Source: Lachnospiraceae bacterium
Lineage (GTDB): Bacteria; Bacillota; Clostridia; Lachnospirales; Lachnospiraceae
NCBI GenBank assembly: GCA_021199655.1
Contig: JAJQHQ010000074.1
Location: forward strand, 1-43,836
Direction of reading: 5' to 3'
DNA: 43,836 nt
Part shown: piece after piece, positions 40,206-43,836 of the stretch
Position numbering within the stretch: the stretch's first letter is position 1
Layout: each line of letters starts with the position of its first letter
Position numbers and translations under genes: made by a program
The notes under the pieces: model-generated
Seen by the model: the letters and a program-made list of their open reading frames with translations, nothing else
What the model was told of the DNA's origin: nothing
Database searches by the model: none

Positions 40206-41828
40206 ATGAAACCTTTGAAACAGGCATTTTACCTGAGACTCTCACAGGCGGACGGCGACCTTGGTGTGGATAATAAGGACGAGAGCAACAGCATCGAGAA
40301 CCAGAGACTTTTGCTGCGGACGTTCGCCGGATCACGGGAGGATTTGCCGAATGAAGCCATAGAATATGTCGATGATGGATACAGCGGCACGGATTTTAAC
40401 CGTCCTGGTTTTGCCAAGATGCTTGAGGACGCAAAACAGGGGAAGATCGACATCATTCTGGTCAAGGACCTCTCAAGGCTTGGCAGGGATTACATCGGTG
40501 TGGGCGATTACCTGGAGCAGGTTTTTCCACTTTTGGGAATCCGTTTTATCGCAGTGAATTCCAACTATGACAGCAACAATTATATCGGGAAGACGATGGG
40601 GCTTGATATGAGCATTACGAACCTGGTGAATACGCTTTACAGCCGGGACATTTCAAAGAAGTATACAAGCTCCCTGCAGACGAAATGGAGGCGCGGGATA
40701 TGTACGGCGGGCAGGCTCCCATTTGGCTATAAAAAAGATCCCGAACAGAAAGAGAAGTGGGTGGTCGACCCGGAAGCGGCCGGATATGTCCGTATGGTAT
40801 TTGATAAGGCACTGGCCGGATGGAGTACTTCCATGATCGCTGCCTATATGAATGAGCAGAAAATCCCGACTCCCGGACAATACCGTCAGTTACATAGTGG
40901 GACAGGATGTTGGAACCGTAAAGTGACAGATGAGGAATGGCTGTGGGATGTACCGATGGTCTTGAGAACACTCCGGAATTATTCTTATACAGGCGCACTG
41001 GTACATGGGAAGACAAAAAAGGTGAGCGTTGGAAATAAGAGCCGCAGGAATGTCAGGAAAGAAGACTGGTTTGTTGTCGCGGATATACATGAGGGGATCG
41101 TTACCCCGGAAGAATTTGAGGAGGCGCAGGCAGCAATCCGGCACACAGATATGCCACCGGCGCGTTTTGACAGTGGCTTCTCCCTTAAAGGGAAAATTCG
41201 TTGCGGTAACTGCAACCTTGTCATGGAATACCATGATGGCGTGACTCCGATTATCTACTGCGGGCACGCGATAGAGAGCGGGAAAGCGTCAAAATGCGAT
41301 AAGACAAGACATAGAAGCCAGAGGATAGAGTATCTTGTCCTGCATTCCCTGAACCATCAGCTGCTGCTTCTTGGAACCCTTGCGGGGCAGCTGGAAGATA
41401 AAAAAGCAAAGCATGGCGCTGGACTGACTGCGGAGACGAAACAGTTGAAAAAGAAGATTGAAATCCTGCAGGCTGACAGAATCCGTCTGTATGAAAGGTT
41501 TGCGGATAGGATGATTTCTCTGGAGGAGTATCAGACGGAGAAGACATCCGTTGCAGAGCAGCTGAAAACTGTTCAGACGCAATATGACAGGCTTGCAAGT
41601 CTGGAACAGAAAGAGGATTCCATGATCGCAGAGATTGAAGTGGTACAGGGGCAGGCAGAGGAATTGATGTGTTATGGGAAGATGACAAGGGAGATCGCGG
41701 AAGCATTTATTGACACCGTGTATATCTACAACGCAAAGAGGGTTGAGATCGTGTTCCTCTTTGACGACCTGATCCGGAGGGTGACTGAATATCTGGAGCA
41801 GGAAGCAGGAGAAGAAGAAAAAATCTGA
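40206..41828 (+). CDS. Large serine recombinase 4
   Basis: 540 residues. Motifs are FYLRLSQADGDLGVDNKDES with catalytic Ser, YVDDGYSGTDFNRPGF, LVKDLSRLGRDYIGVGDYL, the recombinase domain (TLRNYSYTGALVHGKTKK), a zinc ribbon (IRCGNCNLVM...IIYCGHAIESGKASKC) and a coiled coil with a conserved end (EIAEAFIDTVYIYNAKRVEI). ATG 40206 has GAGGTG 10 nt upstream; the ATG at 40197 is too close to that site. All catalytic residues are present. It follows recombinase 3 by about 50 nt in the same operon. Confidence 0.92.
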   Translation: MKPLKQAFYLRLSQADGDLGVDNKDESNSIENQRLLLRTFAGSREDLPNEAIEYVDDGYSGTDFNRPGFAKMLEDAKQGKIDIILVKDLSRLGRDYIGVGDYLEQVFPLLGIRFIAVNSNYDSNNYIGKTMGLDMSITNLVNTLYSRDISKKYTSSLQTKWRRGICTAGRLPFGYKKDPEQKEKWVVDPEAAGYVRMVFDKALAGWSTSMIAAYMNEQKIPTPGQYRQLHSGTGCWNRKVTDEEWLWDVPMVLRTLRNYSYTGALVHGKTKKVSVGNKSRRNVRKEDWFVVADIHEGIVTPEEFEEAQAAIRHTDMPPARFDSGFSLKGKIRCGNCNLVMEYHDGVTPIIYCGHAIESGKASKCDKTRHRSQRIEYLVLHSLNHQLLLLGTLAGQLEDKKAKHGAGLTAETKQLKKKIEILQADRIRLYERFADRMISLEEYQTEKTSVAEQLKTVQTQYDRLASLEQKEDSMIAEIEVVQGQAEELMCYGKMTREIAEAFIDTVYIYNAKRVEIVFLFDDLIRRVTEYLEQEAGEEEKI

Positions 41829-41874
41829 AGGTTAGCAACGGTATGATTTTTTAATAAGGAAGGACGGGAGAGAT

Positions 41875-42210
41875 ATGACAACGAAGAATTTTATCAGTAA
41901 GGGTGTACTGCCGATAATGGCGTTTCTGTTAGTCGGGTGGCTTGGAAGCTATTTTTATATGGTAGACGGGCAGATCACCTGGTTTCGGTTTGCCATGCTT
42001 TTCGGCATTCTGGCAGGCATCCCGCATATGTTCCTGGTTGTCCCGAGAAATCTGGACATTGGCGGAACGGCAGGCATGGTGGTTGCCTGTGTGCTTGTTG
42101 GCGGGCTGATCGGTATTCCGATTGCGGCATGGAAGTTTGTCCGTGCGGTTGGATATCTTGTTGGATTTCCCGTGAGCAGAGTGACGCAGAAGATAAGAGA
42201 AGAACGGTAA
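41875..42210 (+). CDS. Small membrane protein, DUF6050-like
   Basis: 111 residues with three predicted membrane helices: VLPIMAFLLVGWLGSYFYMV, FAMLFGILAGIPHMFLVV and GMVVACVLVGGLIGIPIAAW. A basic C-terminal tail follows. AAGGACGGGAGAG precedes ATG 41875. Proteins of this kind follow the recombinases in related elements; no function is known. The DUF name is from memory and should be checked. Confidence 0.55.
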   Translation: MTTKNFISKGVLPIMAFLLVGWLGSYFYMVDGQITWFRFAMLFGILAGIPHMFLVVPRNLDIGGTAGMVVACVLVGGLIGIPIAAWKFVRAVGYLVGFPVSRVTQKIREER

Positions 42211-42276
42211 CAAACAGGAATTGTGCCGGCTTCTGGCTGAATTTGGTACACCATTTATAATAAGAAGGAGATCGTT

Positions 42277-42645
42277 ATGAGGTATACAGAAATTAAGGAG
42301 TATCCAGCGGGATTACTGGAAGCAGTTGGGAAGTATGTGCATCATGAATTAAAACTTCAGACGGGACAAGACTTGTCAGACGATCAGATGCAGGGGCTTG
42401 ATATGGTGCTGCATCAATTAAAAGAGCGGGAACGGATTGCGCTTCTTTACCGTTATAAAGACAGGATGACCTATCGCGAGATCGGGCAGAAATACGGTGT
42501 TACCAGATCACGAATCGAGCAGATGCTTAGTAAATGCCTGCGTAAACTTGCGCATCCCAGCAGATGGGGCTATGTCGTTCGCGGATATCAGGGACAGACC
42601 GAGTATTTGAAGGCTGTTAAAAAAGAGGATGAAAATTGTTCCTGA
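42277..42645 (+). CDS. Sigma-70 region 4-like regulator
   Basis: 122 residues. The core LKERERIALLYRYKDRMTYREIGQKYGVTRSRIEQMLSK, quoted here in part as RMTYREIGQKYGVTRSR, is a sigma-70 region 4 helix-turn-helix with its preceding helix. No region 2 is present, so it is probably a DNA-binding regulator rather than a full sigma factor. AAGAAGGAGA precedes ATG 42277. Small sigma-like proteins near the recombinases of such elements often regulate excision or transfer; this is inference. Confidence 0.75.
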   Translation: MRYTEIKEYPAGLLEAVGKYVHHELKLQTGQDLSDDQMQGLDMVLHQLKERERIALLYRYKDRMTYREIGQKYGVTRSRIEQMLSKCLRKLAHPSRWGYVVRGYQGQTEYLKAVKKEDENCS

Positions 42646-42714
42646 TGCTTCTTTGAGCAATCCTTTTGGTAGCTATTGAAACCTGAAGTTTTATAAGAAA
42701 ACGGAAAATAATAA

Positions 42715-42743
42715 TTGAAAGAGACTGTAAAAAATGGTATGAT
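42715..42743 (+). promoter_or_regulatory. Promoter of the holin-like toxin gene
   Basis: TTGAAA (42715-42720), a 17-nt spacer and TATGAT (42738-42743). A structured leader of about 110 nt follows. Confidence 0.7.
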
Positions 42744-42861
42744 TTCCCTGCGTGGCGAAAGCTGCGCAGGAAGCACCCATGACAGGGTGGTAGCCTCCCG
42801 AGCCAATGTAACTGTGGTTTAACCGGCTTGCCGGAATTACATAGGAAGGGAGGTGGCGTGT

Positions 42862-42978
42862 ATGACAGCTTACGAGACTACGATGGTCATCTTAGGTATA
42901 CTTGGTTTGCTTGTAGCCTTCGGCGGGTTGTTAATTGCGTTGCTTACCTTTCTCGATAAGAGAAAGAAGCGCAAATAA
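42862..42978 (+). CDS. Putative holin-like type I toxin (TxpA/BsrG-like), 38 residues
   Basis: The peptide starts MTAYETTMVILGILGLLVAF and continues with one membrane span before a basic LDKRKKRK tail. This is the hallmark of the small membrane toxins controlled by an antisense RNA. GGGAGGTG precedes ATG 42862. The two hairpins after the stop resemble the usual arrangement in this family, where the antitoxin RNA is transcribed from the opposite strand. The toxin would depolarise the membrane if the element, and so the antitoxin RNA, were lost. Confidence 0.8.
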   Translation: MTAYETTMVILGILGLLVAFGGLLIALLTFLDKRKKRK

Positions 42979-42982
42979 AAAT

Positions 42983-43066
42983 GCCTCTCCTGTCTGGTCC
43001 ACAGGAGAGGCGGTGTCCGTAAGGGCATCTTGCTAATGCCGGGAGCATCCACTTTGGAGTGGGTGC
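42983..43066. terminator. Terminator hairpins downstream of the holin-like toxin; possible antisense RNA region
   Basis: GCCTCTCCTG/CAGGAGAGGC (42983-43011) is followed on the minus strand by ATTTTTATTT, so it could end an antisense transcript. GCATCCACT/AGTGGGTGC (43045-43066), followed by TTTCCTTT, could end the toxin mRNA. GGCAT/ATGCC lies between. In 43067-43563 I see only a promoter and no convincing gene. Confidence 0.6.
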
Positions 43067-43285
43067 TTTCCTTTGCTCATAATATAACATCTGGCGGTAA
43101 ATAATTCAATAGGATTTTTAAAATTACGAATAGCAATTCTTCTGATGCAGAGTTCCATGCAAAATATCCTGATGGAATAGAAAAATCTGTTTCCTCTGGC
43201 TAGTACGAGGCTGTTGCTGGTCAGGATTTCTTAACCCCAAATTTAAAAACTCACAAATAGAAAGGAACCTTTATAACTTAAAGAG

Positions 43286-43314
43286 TTGACTTTTGAGAGG
43301 CTTTATGCTTTAAT
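43286..43314 (+). promoter_or_regulatory. Promoter candidate upstream of the DUF6809 gene
   Basis: TTGACT (43286-43291), a 17-nt spacer and TTTAAT (43309-43314), about 250 nt before ATG 43564. Confidence 0.5.
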
Positions 43315-43563
43315 ATTTACAGGGGAAAACGTCCCCGAAAGCTGTTTTGACTGGCCAGGAATAAAACAGAATACATACAGATTATGCTACAGGAAAGGAT
43401 GGTGGATGTGGCAAATTAGTGGGCAGCAGAGAAAGCTGGATATCCGGGAAGCTGGCTTTTGCTGCTGGCCTTACAGCGAAGATGAAACAGGTTGTTGATA
43501 ACAAATTTTATTTTAATGCGGTGGTAGCAGACCGTGTAAAATTGATGAACAGGAGCAGAGCAG

Positions 43564-43785
43564 ATGAAAGTTATGGAAGCATTATATGATGGATTGATTT
43601 ATCCGGCGGAGCAGGTAGTGCCGGATACGCCCCGATATCATGAGGCAGTAAAGGCGGTATGTGAGATCATGTGTGATTTTGAAGGAAGTCTTGATAAAGA
43701 AATCTATAAGAGGATTCGTTCTTTGCTGGATCTGGAGGCGGAATCAAGCGATATCATGGAAATGGAATTCTTTAAGTACGGTTGA
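43564..43785 (+). CDS. DUF6809-family protein, apparently shortened
   Basis: 73 residues: MKVMEALYDGLIYPAEQVVP, a helical middle, then IRSLLDLEAESSDIMEMEFFKYG. Start and middle match DUF6809 proteins of Lachnospiraceae elements, in which the sequence usually continues after the final YG with a further hydrophobic helix. Here a TGA follows directly, so the protein may lack about 20 residues. AGGAGCAGAGCAG precedes the start. Function is unknown. Confidence 0.65.
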   Translation: MKVMEALYDGLIYPAEQVVPDTPRYHEAVKAVCEIMCDFEGSLDKEIYKRIRSLLDLEAESSDIMEMEFFKYG

Positions 43786-43792
43786 ACAAAAT

Positions 43793-43836
43793 CGCTGCGC
43801 GATGGCCTGCCAAGGCTGTAGCGCAGTTTTCATTTT
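43793..43836 (+). terminator. Terminator after the DUF6809 gene
   Basis: CTGCGC (43795-43800) pairs with GCGCAG (43821-43826), followed by TTTTCATTTT at the window edge. Confidence 0.65.

Noticed and set aside
43286-43498. 70-codon frame rich in Trp and Cys starting with TTG
   Set aside because: The start lies on a -35 box, there is no ribosome site and no family was recognised. It could be a gene fragment, but I cannot support it.
1-43836. CRISPR arrays, cas genes, retrons, rRNA genes, restriction-modification or Abi cassettes
   Set aside because: No regularly spaced repeats, reverse transcriptase, rRNA or methylase motifs were seen on either strand.

Overview
The window looks like a chromosome segment of a gut-type Lachnospiraceae (Clostridia, Firmicutes). 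Pointers are strong AGGAGG ribosome sites, the single-chain PurL, BspA-type leucine-rich-repeat surface proteins, AAA-ATPase/PD-(D/E)XK proteins in several copies, and Tn1549-like accessory genes (TTRAP, YodL/DUF4316, DUF6870, DUF6809). Species cannot be named from the sequence.

Region 1 (1-15.9 kb) is mostly core chromosome. It carries the end of an unknown gene, a 16S rRNA pseudouridine synthase (rsuA), a queuosine-precursor transporter (queT) under a preQ1-I riboswitch, a frame-disrupted LRR surface protein, a CobW/COG0523 GTPase, a RelB/YafQ toxin-antitoxin pair, purL with two low-complexity inserts, a very long CapA-like membrane protein, a degenerate REP-associated (RAYT-like) transposase, a PAP2-family phosphatase behind two tiny leader reading frames, and tRNA-Val and tRNA-Met. 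A family of short hairpin repeats lies around purL and also inside the CapA-like coding sequence.

Region 2 (about 15.9-19.3 kb) is a small island next to the tRNA genes. It holds a remnant of a tyrosine integrase, a Phd/PIN toxin-antitoxin operon with visible operators, a broken DUF5688 gene and an AAA-ATPase/PD-(D/E)XK gene. A 13-bp direct repeat bounds it, the right copy lying at the 3' end of a MATE transporter gene.

Region 3 (19.3-26.4 kb) has the MATE exporter, a 1-kb gene-free stretch rich in palindromes, a membrane nucleotide-sugar dehydratase (PglF/CapD type) with a long leader and an internal insert, and a tandem duplication of an AAA-ATPase/PD-(D/E)XK gene. The second copy is cut off at 26395.

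Region 4 (26.4-43.8 kb) is a remnant of an integrative conjugative or mobilizable element fused to that truncated gene. No type IV secretion genes are present. It keeps transfer-accessory genes (YodL, TTRAP, DUF4316), a GNAT-type toxin-antitoxin pair, an AT-rich metallophosphoesterase cargo gene, a MOBP-type relaxase with its MobC-like partner and a likely oriT, and four consecutive large serine recombinase genes. The first recombinase is frame-disrupted and has a hairpin that buries its ribosome site; the second has lost its catalytic motifs. A small membrane protein, a sigma-like regulator, a type I holin-like toxin and a DUF6809 protein follow. The relaxase, oriT and recombinases could still allow mobilization and excision with help in trans, while the toxin-antitoxin loci would favour retention of the element.
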